From positions 15,909,501 through 15,973,500 of the forward strand of contig NC_132970.1 of NCBI RefSeq assembly GCF_047496725.1: a stretch of DNA of 64,000 nucleotides, in the 5' to 3' direction. Positions 43,172 through 58,509 of this stretch are shown piece after piece. The notes below the pieces were generated by a model that saw nothing but the letters and a program-made list of their open reading frames with translations, made no database searches and was not told where the DNA came from. The DNA is from Anoplolepis gracilipes (taxonomy: Eukaryota > Arthropoda > Insecta > Hymenoptera > Formicidae). The translations under genes were made by a program, and so were the position numbers. Positions within the stretch are counted from its first letter, which is position 1; each line of letters starts with the position of its first letter.

Positions 43172-46100
43172 ACCCCCAATCGCATATTGATCATAGATGT
43201 TAATTTTTTAATTTCATCTGCCAATATCTCTATCAATAATATAATTACAGAAAGAAGTAGGTACACAATTTTAACAATATAAATTTCTTGAATTTCTTAA
43301 TTTCATTTTTTAATATTTTTGTTCTACATGTCAGAAATATAATCGCGTTGAGAAAAAAAGTTATTAAAAACACTAAAATGTGATAACAATTTCAGACAAC
43401 GTGATGTACAATTTATATAACTACACGAAAATTACTTATTGTTAGAATTTACTTTGGGATTAATGTTAGATTAACAGAAACTCATTAAGCTAATCATGGT
43501 TCACCGTTCTCGGATGCATATTGATGTAATCATAACAGCGATTGAGATTTAACCCTTATTAATTAATTATAATAGCGTTTGAGATAAACGGTTTAACTAA
43601 TCCTTGTGAATCTTACAACTGAAATATCAAATAACCATTATTAAATTCATTACAGCTAATTTTATTACAAATATCATGTATGTTAAATAATTATGGATAT
43701 TTAAATACATCAAATATATTTAAATAGATTTGAAAAGCAAATGTATACGGTTGCAGGCAAATCATTTCAAGAGAATACGAAAATCATATTTTAATTTACA
43801 AATGATTATTCAAATAAATTAGCTCGTAATCACTAATTCTAGTTAATTGTTGCGTATTAAATAATAGAGATAATAAAATACTAGAATTGTTATACCCCTT
43901 CGTGAAAAAGCTTTGGGATCAAATACAACCTTCACATATCTAGATTAGTAATAATGTATAATCGACTGTGCATTTAAACGGCAATAAACATATTCGTCCA
44001 ATGTATGCAAACGTATTTTACGATATGTGCTATTATAAATGAATATAGTTGATATCGAGTAGAACAGGAAGACAAAATTCCGATAAAATTAATAAATAAT
44101 AATGAGCCCGCTTGATAAATAATAAATAAACATAACGTAATGAATCTCTCATTTTAAATTCCAAATAACTGTAACAATTCGAAAAAATTAGAGATTTCAA
44201 CACAAGATGAATTAATTGATAGATTGCATCTTAGACTTCAAATTTTTTTTCGATATCATTAAGATAGTTAATTTTGTCAAAAGTTTTATTAGATTATGGA
44301 ATCGTGATATTATTGTGTATTACATTTGTAGTTGACTTTATACCTTAAGTTTACAAAATATACGTATAACACACGTAAATTGTCAAATACTAAACATTGT
44401 TTATATAATTATTTATATAATTTACATATATCTTCATCATGAAATATATACACAATCAAGCTCTAAATTCGATAAATAAATTTATAAGATACTTTCATAC
44501 ATTCTATTTCCAAGAGGCTTAAGTTTTTCTTTTCATAGAATGAAGAAGGAATTGTAAAAATTCTATTATTTTATACAAAATACCATTCGCGCAGATCTGA
44601 TAACTACACACTCAAAAAAATATTTTGTTAATGTAGATAGATTTCTAGATGTCACAATTAAAATTTATTACTACTTTTTGTATCTGCTAGAATATTGCTT
44701 GTCACATATAGAATTTATAATAGCAATATTCTAACAATACTAGAAAATTTAGATCCCATTGTCAAATATTAATCACAAATATAATTGTCCTTAACAAGAT
44801 AAACACTACAGAAAAATTTTCTATCCAAATTACACTAATAGTACACAGATATAAATTCCGTCTCTGTCATTTAAATTGATTAAGTACAAAACGTACGTGG
44901 TATCACAGTATTTGCTAATCATTTATCTATCTCGGTTAATTTTACGCACCCAGAATATTTTTACTATAATTGCAAGACTATTTTTTTGAGTGCATATGAC
45001 CTTTAAGTTCATCTTTCTTTAATATATGGAACCTTTTCTGATCTGCAGAGTATACAAGAAATTATCACCGAACAATAAATTGACACTTTACCTAGCCAGT
45101 AGGGATCTTATTGTCAGTGAAACCAAAATCGACAAACTTCAAGGTGTTCTCTTGGTCGATCCCGACTACTTACAGGAAAAAAAGGTAAGGCAAATAAAAT
45201 ATAAACAATTATTATTAATATTTATCTTTAAAAAAATGCTACTTTTATTGCCGTTCCTATAACGTATAATCGACAGCCATTTATAGTGCCACGTAATTTC
45301 CAAAATTCCGATATAACATTGTTTTGTTAAAAGCTTTCTGATGCCTTCTATCAATAACAAATGTGAACTGTCGAGAGATGACATTATTAATTTATCACTC
45401 GCGGTTGAAATTGATCCGCAATAAATTATATGATATATTTCGGCAACAAAGTTGTTTTCAAAAGTGTAAAACGTTTTTAAAAGAGTTAATATTTTGAAAA
45501 ATACTATTCAAATATACACTCAATCTCTTCAGTGATCGTACCAAAAATGTCTTCGAGTTTGTAAATAATCCTGCTAAATTCTTATTCAATAGATATAATG
45601 TCAAATATACTTGATGCTGTCAAATATAAAACTTTAACATGTTAATTCAATCGCATACAATTCGCATACAATTAAAAATCGCCCTGCAAACTATATATAC
45701 TAATTGTAAATCGTAAAGAATGCAGGAAAATAAATATTCAAATATTGTATTTGTCTCCAAAATTTCGACAAGTTTACTTATTCTCTTTCTTATTTTAAGT
45801 TATTTTGTATACAAGATATAATATATATTTGAAAATTCATGCACACAATTCTAGATATATTCAATTCTTTTATATAACAACGCATGATATAATTTAGTTA
45901 CCTCGTGGTAATTAAAATTTTCAAGCTATTTTTCAGAATAAAAATATTTTTTTTAGGGTATGATACGGAAAAGATAGGCTGTAATTTTTCTAATAATCGC
46001 TACATAATGCGCTTTTTTAGTCGTTAATCGATATTTACAATATTATCTTTGATAATGACTAAAAAAGCGCACTATGTAGCGATTATTAGAAAATATACAG

Positions 46101-46351
46101 CCTATGGCCATAATACCCTACTTTACCCTATAAGAATTTATGTATACTCGATTGTGTCATATACAGGGTGAGTTTTTTATCTTGAGACATTTAAATATCT
46201 GAAGAAATACGTATCGTACGAAAAAATGTTTGAGACAAAAGTTATATGGTTTCGAGGGGGTTTTTCGCGGTTTTTCGTTTACGATACGTATTTCTTCAGA
46301 TATTTATAAATGTCTCAAGATAAAAAACTCACCCTGTATATATAGCTGATA

Positions 46352-46402
<51 letters not shown>

Positions 46403-46408
46403 CTGATA

Positions 46409-46462
<54 letters not shown>

Positions 46463-49400
46463 TATCAGCTATACATCACGTCTATAGATCACATTACAAA
46501 TACACATTAAAACAAATACGTATTAAATATAAGTTAAACTGTAATTTTTGCAGGTGTTTGGTCAAGTTACATTGACTTTCCGTTATGGAAGAGAAGATGA
46601 AGAAGTAATGGGCCTAAAATTTTGCAACGAAGCAGTCATGTGTTTAGCCCAATTATATCCACCATACGCAGGATCTGATCAGCAGCAAAGTACAACGCCT
46701 TTACAAGTTAGTAACAACAAAATGTTATAATTAAAAAGGAATATTGATATTAGATATTAGATGTAGATATTAATCAGATTAATATATTCGCGATACTAAA
46801 AAATTCATATTTTTATTAAATATTATTTCTATATAAATACAATAATATAATAATTATTTCTATATAAATTTTATTAAATTCATCACTTTATGATGACGCA
46901 TTCTATAAAATCTTACATTTTAAATTTGACAGAGTAAATATACAACAAACTTGGATACCATTCTATAAAGTTAGCACTCTATTTCTCAAAACTCTGCTTC
47001 CAAATATTTGAAAAAATTAGATATAACTGATGTGATTTATGGATTGATGTAAATTTACAGTTGTGGCTAATATTAATTTAAGAATGTGGTGTTATTCTGA
47101 ATTTTTATATTTTTTAATATGTTAGAATATTTACACATTTATTTTAAGTAAATATTATAAATTATTATAAATTTAAATCTATACTTTTATAAAACTAATC
47201 AAGTTTTTACATTGCATCACAATAGAATTTTTTAAATCGTATCGATACGATTTGAGAACCTATGTTTAAAATATTCGTTGTCACGCATTTAGTTTATCAT
47301 ATACAATAAATTTGAATTAATACAGTAGGTTACACCTACATTTATTATTAATATTTATTATGAATATATACATACATACATATAACATTTTTTATATAGC
47401 ATTTTATTTATATGTATATAAAAATATAATATATTATATAACATTTAATTATGGTAGCATGTTTGAATTTTATATATACTTATGTAGCATAAAATTAATA
47501 AAAACCGCCATAAGACAATTATATATAATAAATTGCAAACGTGATTTTAACAATAAAACCTTTGTAGTCTTTGATAATCCATCACAATGCTTTCCTAACT
47601 TATCAAGAGCTTTAGAAACTCTCTTTGAGGAAGAGCCTTTTTGAGAAAGAGCCTGAATCTTATTAATTATATCAAAATTGTGAAAATGGAATATTACATT
47701 TATTCGTAAATGTATCTGAATTACATTTCCAAACGAAACTACATATAAGTAATTTATCCCAATTAAATCTCATCGTCCTATAGACATTTAAAATTAATAT
47801 GACATAAAAGAAATGAACATCTTAATTCTACTTCTTTTAGTAATAACTCATCGCAATGATATGAGCAACAAAATAGATCCTTTGATTACTTTTTGTCAAT
47901 ATAGAGACACGTGTCGACTTGTGGATAACTTTTAGAAGTTCTTGACAAGGGTAGATATCGAAGGAGACCAAAAATCTTTGTGAAAATGAAGACGTAATCA
48001 ATGTCAAAAGCCTGTGAAAAATTCTTGTTACGAACAAAGCAAAAAAAAAAAATAGTGATAAATTCACTAATAACGATTAAGCAGTGAGAATATCTTTTCC
48101 CATATTTTTTAGTATAAAAAACATTCATGGAAGACTCTCTCTAGAGAAAATAAGATTTTATCTCTTTAGATTTAGTTTTTGAAAAAAAAATAAAATTATT
48201 ATGTGAAAGCAACAAAATTAGTATAAATAAAGATATATATATATATATATGCAGAATAAATATAAATAAAATAAATAATTATAATTTAAAAATATTCCAG
48301 GCAATAATATATATTATTTTTCCGAAATATTATTTAACAAGCATTGTGTTTTGTGAGTCACATCTAAAAATATATAAAATATAATAAAAATATTAATATT
48401 GTATTAATATTATTCGTCTTCTCTAAAAAATATTATACTCAATTATGTTGAATAGGTTAGAATGTTGAATCAATATGCATTTTTATGTAAATATTGTAAT
48501 TGAAACTTTCAAATTATATTCTTAATGAATCTACAGTGTACTTGACCGTGTATTTTTCAATAGTATTCAGAATTCGAGAGTTCCTCTTATAATCCATATC
48601 AACAGTTTTTCTCGTGTATACAATTACACAATGCATATTATTTTGATGTACGTTATCATTTTTAACGAAAGAATAATGAACAATGAATAGAAAGAATAAT
48701 GAACAATGAAAGAATAATGAAAAAATAATGAAAGAATAACGACAGAATGAGAATAACAAAAAATTAATTTTGTCATAGGATCTTAAATTATTTTCAATTT
48801 TTTGAATGTATTTAATTATTTGGAATAGATGTATAATTGTATTAAAATGATAATGACGTTAATATTTTGTGTAATATTATGTGTATGTGCGTGCACACAT
48901 ACAAAATATTAACTTTATTAATATTTTAATATAGTTATAAATTAGATTATAAATTATAAATTATAATATAAATTAATAAATATGAGCAAGGAAATTGATA
49001 GAAAATAATTTGAGGATATTTTATGGGTCAGACCTTTTGTGCAGACTTCGCACATGTCTGTATAAATATATAAAAATATTTATTAATTAACTTTTATTAT
49101 TGCACTATATTATATGATGTATGATCTTTCTATTTTGCATTTTGCATTTACTTGAAAAGAGATAAGATTAATGATATAAAAAACAAAAAAGAAAGAGATA
49201 TTGACCATAATACGTTAATTGTAAAAGTGTAACTTTTGTGAAGCTTTTTTTTTAATTTATTATAAATTACGTTAATTGTGTTTTTGGAAATAATGGACTA
49301 TAATTGCGATTTATGTATTTGATCTGGAAATTGGTTGTAAAGGAGAATGTTATACTGTACACGTGGAAATTGTGACGCGCTTTAACGTTCAATATAAACC

Positions 49401-50351
49401 GAAATGTTTTCCTTTACTTTATAATGGACAACAAGTTGTTTGCATCAATACTATTTTATTCATTTTCACATACATATTCAATGTCGCATAATCCCTTTCG
49501 ATAATCATAATCAATCTTTAAAATTTTATTGCTCTCCTGATGTAGCGGTTTGCATTAGGTATTGGATCATATATTTTCGACACACATTTATCTGAAACAC
49601 ATTTTTATTCATCGCATTGAGATGCATCTCGAAAGATGAAACTATTTTTCGCGTGAGTCGCGTTTATTCCTGAATCGATCTTCGAAAGTCATCTTGCACA
49701 ATTTATACGCGTTAAATAATAGGTATAAAGCGCATGTAACAGTTTTTTTTAAAATCATGTTCACTATTAAATGCTTGCGTAGGAAGAACACAATAAATAA
49801 TTGCTGCCGAAAGACCTGTGAGACCTTCTATCGTTCAGGTCAGGGTCAAGGCCGTATTTCCGCGAGAGTGGTTTTACTGCGTACACGAGATTGCCGAGGA
49901 TTTCAGATTTTCCTTCATCACGGTTAACGTATTTTCTACTCTCTTAAGAGCTCTGTTTGATAGTCCCCTTAGTATGCTTTCGGCATTATCGATCGATAGT
50001 ATGCAATTTTGTCCTAAACTTACTTTCAGCTTTGAATAAATCGTGAATTTTTTTTTTAAATGCAAAATAATACCAAATATAATAACAGTGCTGTTTTACT
50101 ATTTAGAAATATGCAATAAAATAAATTATAATAAAAAAATATATTATATTAATTTATTATTATAGTACTATTACATTACTATTCACACACATAAAAATAA
50201 ATTATAGTTTATTCTGTTTAATTAAATGACAAAATAGTGTATCACATTTATTATAATAATTGCACAAGCTTATAGAAATTGAATTGCATTCAATTTCATT
50301 TTATGTGAGAACGAAAATAAAATATTGATATTATACAATAAAATTTATAGC

Positions 50352-50408
<57 letters not shown>

Positions 50409-52089
50409 TTGGACTTGTTACACAATACTAATAAGAAAATTATTTTTGAATCTGCTTTATTTATTCAAATAAAGTATCTTTCTTCACACAAATATAATTA
50501 ATATTATATACTTGAGACATACGCACACATACAATTGATAATATATGTCGTATTTTTTATTTGTATGTTTTAAATGAAAATTTCTATATTGAAACTTTGC
50601 ATCATATTATTTGCGTTATAGAAAAACAAAAGCAGTTATATTATTCAGACTCGAGCTCGAAGAAGCCTAATAAGAATTCGATCGGCCTTAAGATTTTATG
50701 ATTCAAGATTCAACTGGGTGATTCGCATATACGCGATTTGTTTCGTTGTTTAAATGCGTAACTTGAAATAAAACACACCATGTCTTTTAATTCGTATTAG
50801 ATTGCAGACCATATAATGAATAGTTATTTCATACATTTATTTTAATAATAACCTTGTTGATTACTATTTTAAAAAAAACTTGAGTTTTCGCTGGAGTATC
50901 TCTAGACATTTATTTACTTCTTTATTAATTAATTGAAAATTAAAATACAAGAGTCAAATACGAAAAATATCTGAAAAACAGACGTAATCTGCAATATTTA
51001 TGTTTGCAAATTTTATAATTTCATTAAATGCAGAGCTCTTCTTTTGATTGTGCCCACAAACTTTTCGTTATTAAATATTTGGAATACATTCTGTATATTA
51101 ATTTTGTACTTTTAGTTTATTAATTACATGCTGCATTCATTATATGTAATAAAGAAACATGAGTGCTAGTTATCTTCCTGCGTGTAAGATCAGATCAATC
51201 TTTTAAAGAAGAACTTCATCGGCATACTAATATATTTATGTTCGAATATTATTTTATTTCTATTAAAGTTATGATTGCTAAAATTTATTTAAATAAATCG
51301 TTTTTGCTTTGATACATGTATGACATTACATGATAAAGAAATCTTTTTTTATTATAGTTTATATTTAAGACACATGCACACAACACCCGCACATACGCGC
51401 GCCCACACACATACACACACACGCACACACATCTTTCTATTTGAGATAGAGATAGATTTGAAATATTAAAATATAATTTTGACTTTTTTAAAGAAAATTA
51501 TAAGTTTAAAAAGCATTTGAGTTATTAAAATAATTTTTTTTTGCACGTGCATGTGTTTAAAAAATCATTTAGTATTCATATAGTAAATAATATACACAAT
51601 ACTAATTGTAAGTAAAAAAGTCTTAGTAAACATAGATCAAAAACTCAATCGCATCATAGATATAAACAACTTGTATATTACCATCACGACTATTGGCTTC
51701 TACAAGTTTCAGCGTTTACAAACCACGTTCTCGGTGTTTACAAACCGCGTTCTGAATGTTCGCATTCAAATTCTATACATATTTTAGAATGATTTCACCA
51801 GTAAAATAGTTCAGTTATCATTATATAACGCATACCAACCATTATATAACTGTATTATAAACATTATATAACGAAACAATTTCTGATAAATACTAAAACA
51901 CAGAATGAACGTTTGTAAACACTGAGCGATTTGTAAACACTGAAATACATAAAGGCCAATAAGTCAGTCATGATAGTAATATACAAAATTGTTTATATAT
52001 CTCTCTGAACCGATTGAATTTTCGACCTATGTTTACTATGACTTTTTTACTCACAATCAGTATTGTGCGTACTATGTATGTGAATACTG

Positions 52090-52145
<56 letters not shown>

Positions 52146-52630
52146 ACCCTAAAAAATTTATTTTAATAACTCAAATGTTTTTTAGACTTATAATTTTCTT
52201 TAAAAAAAGTCAAAATTATACTTTGATATTTCAAATCTATCTCAATCTCAAATAGAAAGATATGCATTGTACATATTTTGTTCGCAATAGCATAGCTTTT
52301 GCACTTTACTTTAAAATAATAGCACTGAAAAATCGAAAGAATTCCATGCAATCAGGTGGAACGATGTAATTTGACATTTACAACCTTGTCAGCAGAAATC
52401 GAGCCTGGTCTTATGTATCATCTGTTTCATTTCATTTCATTTTTACGCGTGTTTGCGCATGTGTTGTGTCAATTCTGTCTTGAATCCTTGAGCTCGTAGG
52501 AGAAGACAGCGTGGACTGGTTTTGCTATCTTCACAGATGGCTCGGAATTATACCTGTGCGCAGGTGTTCTGTAGACGCAACATAGTATACTAAAGGAAAG
52601 AGGGAGAGAGAGAGAGAGAAAGAGGGAGGG

Positions 52631-52691
<61 letters not shown>

Positions 52692-54348
52692 TAGGGATTC
52701 TGGGCGAGAATGTGTTTACGTGGGCGACATATATTTTCACAAATTATGAAATTCAAACAGTGTGAAAGCAGGATATAGCAATAAAACAAAGTAATGTTAT
52801 TACTCTGTGTTAAGAAATATATTTCTAATTTAGAATAAATATTTCTCCAGCAAAACAGTTAAGAACCAACCATTATTTATCGTAAATATATTGTGGGTCA
52901 ACATTAAATATCTACTATAAATTTTATAAATAGAAGAATAACTTTGGATGATTTGTAATTCGTGAGAGAATTCGGAAGAGACTTTTATATAGGTTAAATA
53001 AATATAACTATAAATGAAAAAAATTCTTGCATTAAACAAATTTGTTTTATAATTATATATGTGTGTGGAATTCAATTATTTTTTTTATCGATGTAATATT
53101 TTCAAAAAGATCGGTTATTATTCTTAAATCTTGTTAAACGACGCATGTGATAATGTAAATAAATGTAATAAAAGTGTATTAAAGACAATTTTTTAATTAT
53201 AATAATATCGTTTGTTTAATATAATCAACAATTATAGCAACAACAACAAAAATTGTTTGTAAAAATATACTTTATAAACGTAAAAGTAATATTTGGAAAA
53301 GTTGTGATATCACAAGAGAATATGCTTAATATATTGCATAAAGAATTTATTCGAAAATAGCCTATCAAAATTTTTTAAGAGTAAATAAAAATTTAATAAT
53401 TTATTGACATATTTAATAATGACGTTAAATAACAATTTAATGGTTTACTTAAGTTAATTGAATTTATCATTAAACGAGATAAGAGACACTGGTGGCTAGC
53501 CAGTATTATACGTACAACAGCCAGGCCGCCCGTTATCTATACGTGAATCGCTCAATTCAGAGAGTACCTTAGATAATAATCTCCTTAAATCTAATAGGAT
53601 CTTAGATTCAATAGAATCTCACTACGGCTTGATTGATCGAATTCTTAATTGATCGATGGCTTGATAATTGATTACATGTATCAAGAAAAAAATGCTATTA
53701 TTCTAGATACATATATCATAAACAGTTATATGACGCAAAGATTCAATGTAAAAATTTTCTTTAAAAAAAATGCCGCTTGTCCTTTTCTATTACCTACATC
53801 GGTCCTTTTCTGTCGTACGAATCAAATTCTGTACGCTCGAAGTTTTCCATACAAGATTGCGCTCGCAGACAAAAAGTGTGTCAATCAGAATGTGAGTGCA
53901 TATCAATAAACTCTAAGAGAATGATTTTCGACTCTAGAATCAATTTAATAAAGTCAAAACTTCAAAAAATCAACATTATAACATGAAAATACATAATATA
54001 CAAGAGACTAAATCAGCATGGAAATATTATTGTATAAAATAAGAGCTTTTAGATAATGTGTTCAACATTAACCACATCGACTTGATACATTTACCCAAAA
54101 CAGTCAAATATAATAACAATATATTATTTATAGATTAATGACATATGACACGATAACATCAATTGATCAGTTTATCAATAAGATATTTATTGTTGCATAG
54201 AATTTATCACTGAATACGCGCATTACGTTCATTTACGTAACAGTGAGTTAAATAACAATGTTTATTTATAAATCAAAAATAACTTACTTACATATAATTC
54301 AAAATATATTTTTATATTTTTTAACACATTTTTAATTTCACATATATA

Positions 54349-54392
<44 letters not shown>

Positions 54393-57300
54393 ACACATAG
54401 TTTCGTAACTCACGCACCAATATGTGGAGAATGAATTGAAGAAGTCAAAATAAGTCGAAATTCAAGAATAACGAAATTATTATTTTGAGCCTTCTTAAAA
54501 AGTTACAATCAAATAAAAAAGGATAAAAATAAACATTTTTCGGCATATTATTCTGTTTTATTTTTAAAAAGGCAAAAACGCGGTGTAAACCTGTAAAAAA
54601 AGTTTCGTTTTTACCTTTTTTAATATAAAACAGCATATTTCGGATTTTAAATGACAAAAAAATAGCTCTTGTGACTTTTTAAAATGTCGCAAAATAGTTG
54701 CATCTTTAATGGTTTCTCAAGAAAGAATTTCATGTTTCAATAAATAGAAATCCTTTTTTAATAATGTAATGTAAAATAAATAATATCAACAAATTAATAA
54801 GATTCTTATGTATTTAATTTTTATAAGATAATTATTTGTATAAAAAAAATAATATCTAGTCATGATTTTATTGTTCTCGACACATATTGTCAAAGTCATG
54901 ATTCAAAATAAAATAAGTTTAAAAAAACTATAACTATTAACTATTAGTTATTAAAAAGTTTTTAATATATTCAAAGCGAGATTTGAACAAGCAATAAACA
55001 TTTCAATATTAACCATAGTTTACGTAAATATTATTACGTATGCATACGCATACTTAGACAAACACTCGCACGAAGCGAAATCCACTTCATTCACATTGCT
55101 TTCAGTGCAAAATATCTATATCTATAATTATATTTCACATAGGTTTGAAACTTGTCGCATAAAAAGAATTTCATTGCATATCGCCCGATGCTTTCAGTTC
55201 AAAACAAAATCTATAATAATTAAGCGACAAAAAGCGTAATTAAGAACTCACAAGGAGAGATCATGTATTCTGCTTCACCGATTTTGATGTAAATTTTTTT
55301 ATGAATAGTTCTCAATGAAGTTTCCTTGCAAAGCCATTCGATGCACTTCTCTGAATTTGCAAAGAAAAAAAATAAAGAATAAAAATTTACATCAAAATCG
55401 GTGAAATAGAGTACGTGGTCAATTTATGGATATAATAAAATGTAAAATTATTTTTAATAAATAATGTTTTTTTTAATGTTTATATATAATTGTTAATTAT
55501 TAATTAAATTATAAAATTATTTTTTTGTCTTTCTTTATGAGAGCATTTAAATTGCGCGTACATTTTGCGTTAAATTTTTATTTCTTATTTTTTTTCTTCA
55601 TGAATTTTTTTCTCTGTAAATTCGGAGAAGTGCATCAAATGGTTTTGCAAAAAAATTTCATTGGACGACAACTACTCACAAAAAAATTTTTATAAAAATC
55701 GGTGAAGCAGAGTACATGACCTCTCCTTGTCAGACACAATTATTAGTGCGCAAATTTAGTTTTTTATAATACAAAAAAACACCAAATATTCTGTACTAAC
55801 GTACATTTTTTGGTCTACCTTCAGCAAAAATTGTACTGAGATTAAAAGAATGTCATACATTAATTAATTGCCCTGAATAAAAAGTTACAAAATGTTGGCA
55901 ACCTTTGCATCTCGTAGAAATCTGACAAGCACATTTTTTCTTCTTTAAATTAAACATGAAAATTGAAATAAGATAGTCGAAGAAAAACTCATTAAATGCA
56001 TACGCACACGCCCACAAAAATATCTCGCTAGTTCTAATTAGTTTTTGATAAGTAAATATTTGTGGAAGATGATTTTATATCTGTGTGAATGCATAAACGT
56101 ATCATTCTAGTCTAAATATTATCTCTATTCAAGATATTATGAAAATCAAGCATTATTAATCGCAAGTAACTAATTAATAACGTTTGAGTTTGATAATATT
56201 TTAAATAGAAATAATATTTAGAACAGAACCATATGTTTATGCGTTCATAGATATAAAATCATCTTCCACAAATATTTACTCATCTAAAACCAATTAGGAC
56301 GACAATACATTTACGAAAATTGTGCATGTAATATATTACACAAATATAATAAAAACATTGATAAATATCAATGACAAAACACCATTTATTAATTTTTTTA
56401 TGTTATTTTGAAACACATACACTTTACTAAAAATATTCTTACTTTTTTAAAATATTCATGTTTTCATGTTATACTGTATTAAAAATATTTTTACTTTTTT
56501 AAAATTTTTAAATGCTTTAAATAAAGAAGGACAAGTTTTTTCATTGTGAGTTATCTTTCAATAAGTTCATAAATATAAGTTTAAGTTCTTTTTTATATCT
56601 TAAACCTGATGTAATTTTAAATCTTGACACAATACGGTAATTTGCATAATCTCAAACTTTTGATTAGTCACCGAATAATCTGTCCAACTAATTTCTTACA
56701 AACTAGATAGAAACAAAATATTAAAAAGAGATTAAAATAAAATCTTCTATCATCTTTGATAATGTTTCGACATCACTTACAAGAATATGCCAAAAAAAAA
56801 GAGGAGAGTATTATACAAAAGATCAGGGTAATTTTGACATAATTTTGAAAAAATGACGATATCAAATAATTCACTCTTGAAATCAAAAAACTTTTGTTCT
56901 CAAAATATTTTATTTTTATCTAATTTTTTATTTGATATGGGCATTTAAAATGAGACGTTTGTGCATTAAGCCAAGATTTTTCTTTATAGGAAGCACTTGT
57001 CAAAAGATTAGGATCTAATGCTCACGCATTTACAATGGAAATCACACCACTAGCCCCACCATCCGTACAATTGGTACCAGCTAAAGAATATAATGGTGCA
57101 CCTATAGGTACTAGTTACGATGTCAAAGCTTATGTCGGTAAGTAAAAAGAAAGTTATTTTTCTTAAATTTTACTTTTGTTCTATTGTTTCGATGAATTTA
57201 CTTTGATCACGGAAGAAAAATACAATTTAGCATAATAATATGTAAATATTAAAATTTTTTTTCTTCACTCTTTTTTATTAGATTTCTAATTTTTACAATT

Positions 57301-58468
57301 ACCTGTATTTTTGTCAGTTTACTTTTTTTTCATTATTAACACAATCTATAAAAATTCAATAAGTGTAAAATAATTTATGTATTAATATTGTTTTCATGTT
57401 TACATTTTTTTTAGTTAAACGAAAGAAGATAACAAGGTTTATTCAATGGCACAAACAAGTATTTTCTGCAAAAACTATATTTATTAAAAGTTGACTTTTA
57501 TTTAAAAACTTAATTTATTAAAAAATTGATTTATTAAAAATAAATAAGATATAAATGAAAGAGATGTATTTTCAATCTCAAAGTAAATATGCAAATATAT
57601 GTAAGTAGAATTTGACGTTTGCATTAGATAATACAAAATTGATAGCTGAAATTTATTTGATCAATAATCTACTTAAGTCTTTAATAATAATTTTCTATTC
57701 ATCTTGTAATTGTAAAAGTTGAAGCAAAAACATTCGATCATATTTTAATCATTTTTCCATAAGAAAAAGCTTTAAAAAATCATAAAAATCATAAATATTA
57801 GAAAGCTTGATTCTTATCATTATCATTTTTAAGAATTCTTCACATTTATTATTACATATCTGTTGAATTTCTTTCTTTTTAGCAATATGCAGAGATTAAT
57901 TTTTGCTAACTTTGGTTTTACTAATTAATCACATAATCTTCAATTTCTTTTTCATATAAAGGATCATTATCAGTTTTCATAAAAAAGAAAATGGCTCAAA
58001 TCTAAAAATAAGAAGATAAAATTTTAATTTATAGCATAAATTCCAGTGCTTTCTTTTTCTAGAAAGATTTGCTCAATTATTTCTAAAGCTGAATTTGTGG
58101 CTTGACTCGCATTTAGCGCCAGCTTTCACCTTTATTACATCCCACGTATTATTAATATTTCATGTGGTGGATTTTAGCGGAGCGAGCAGATGAGAGATTG
58201 CATCGTAAAACCACGGTCAGAATGGGCATTCGGGTGATCCAGCAAACCGCGAAGCCGCCTTTACCCTCGACAACTATATACAGCGTGCCTCCGTCTCAAG
58301 TGCCATCGATCAGCTCGAGAATTCAAGAATGCAAAACAAGAGTGGAGTTAGCAGAAAACGAAATCATCGAGGATGATGGTTGGTTGCGATCGCGGTGTTT
58401 AATAAAAGTAGATATTACATAGATTTCAAAGTTAAATTTTTTTTCTTTTTATTTCCAATATTTATATA

Positions 58469-58509
<41 letters not shown>

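Larger units (their letters stand above)
38973..45048 (+). other. Arrestin intron 3 (6.1 kb)
   Basis: It holds an inverted-repeat transposon candidate of about 1.55 kb (41080-42634) with a smaller element nested in it, a compound (AC)n(AT)n microsatellite, and a family-B MITE close to the acceptor. No nested gene was seen. Confidence 0.75.
45185..46553 (+). other. Arrestin intron 4 (1.4 kb)
   Basis: It is mostly taken up by two adjacent palindromic MITEs (45954-46130 and 46160-46341) followed by TA-repeat palindromes. Confidence 0.85.
46707..56989 (+). other. Arrestin intron 5 (10.3 kb)
   Basis: It contains an 830-bp foldback (51432), two inverted-repeat elements (55250 and 56031), several GA, CA and TA microsatellites and a short tandem repeat at 48670. 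A GC-richer piece at about 49780-49990 has open frames on both strands that I could not identify. No nested gene was recognised. Confidence 0.75.

Noticed and set aside
43027..43266. Minus-strand frame with Tyr-Ile and Cys-Val repeats
   Set aside because: It is a translation of the AC/AT microsatellite.
46342..46472. Spaced repeats resembling a CRISPR array
   Set aside because: Only three units, one inverted, separated by TA microsatellite; this is eukaryotic simple-repeat DNA.
49694..50065. Overlapping frames on both strands in intron 5
   Set aside because: The region is slightly GC-richer but has no recognisable domain, clear splice sites or start; left as intron sequence.
52469..52789. 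Minus-strand frames with long Ser-Leu repeats
   Set aside because: They come from the GA microsatellite; no signal or domain outside it.
58162..58177. Extending arrestin exon 7 upstream to an in-frame ATG (MWWIL)
   Set aside because: The TTTTAG acceptor at 58177 and exact phase with exon 6 show this is intron.
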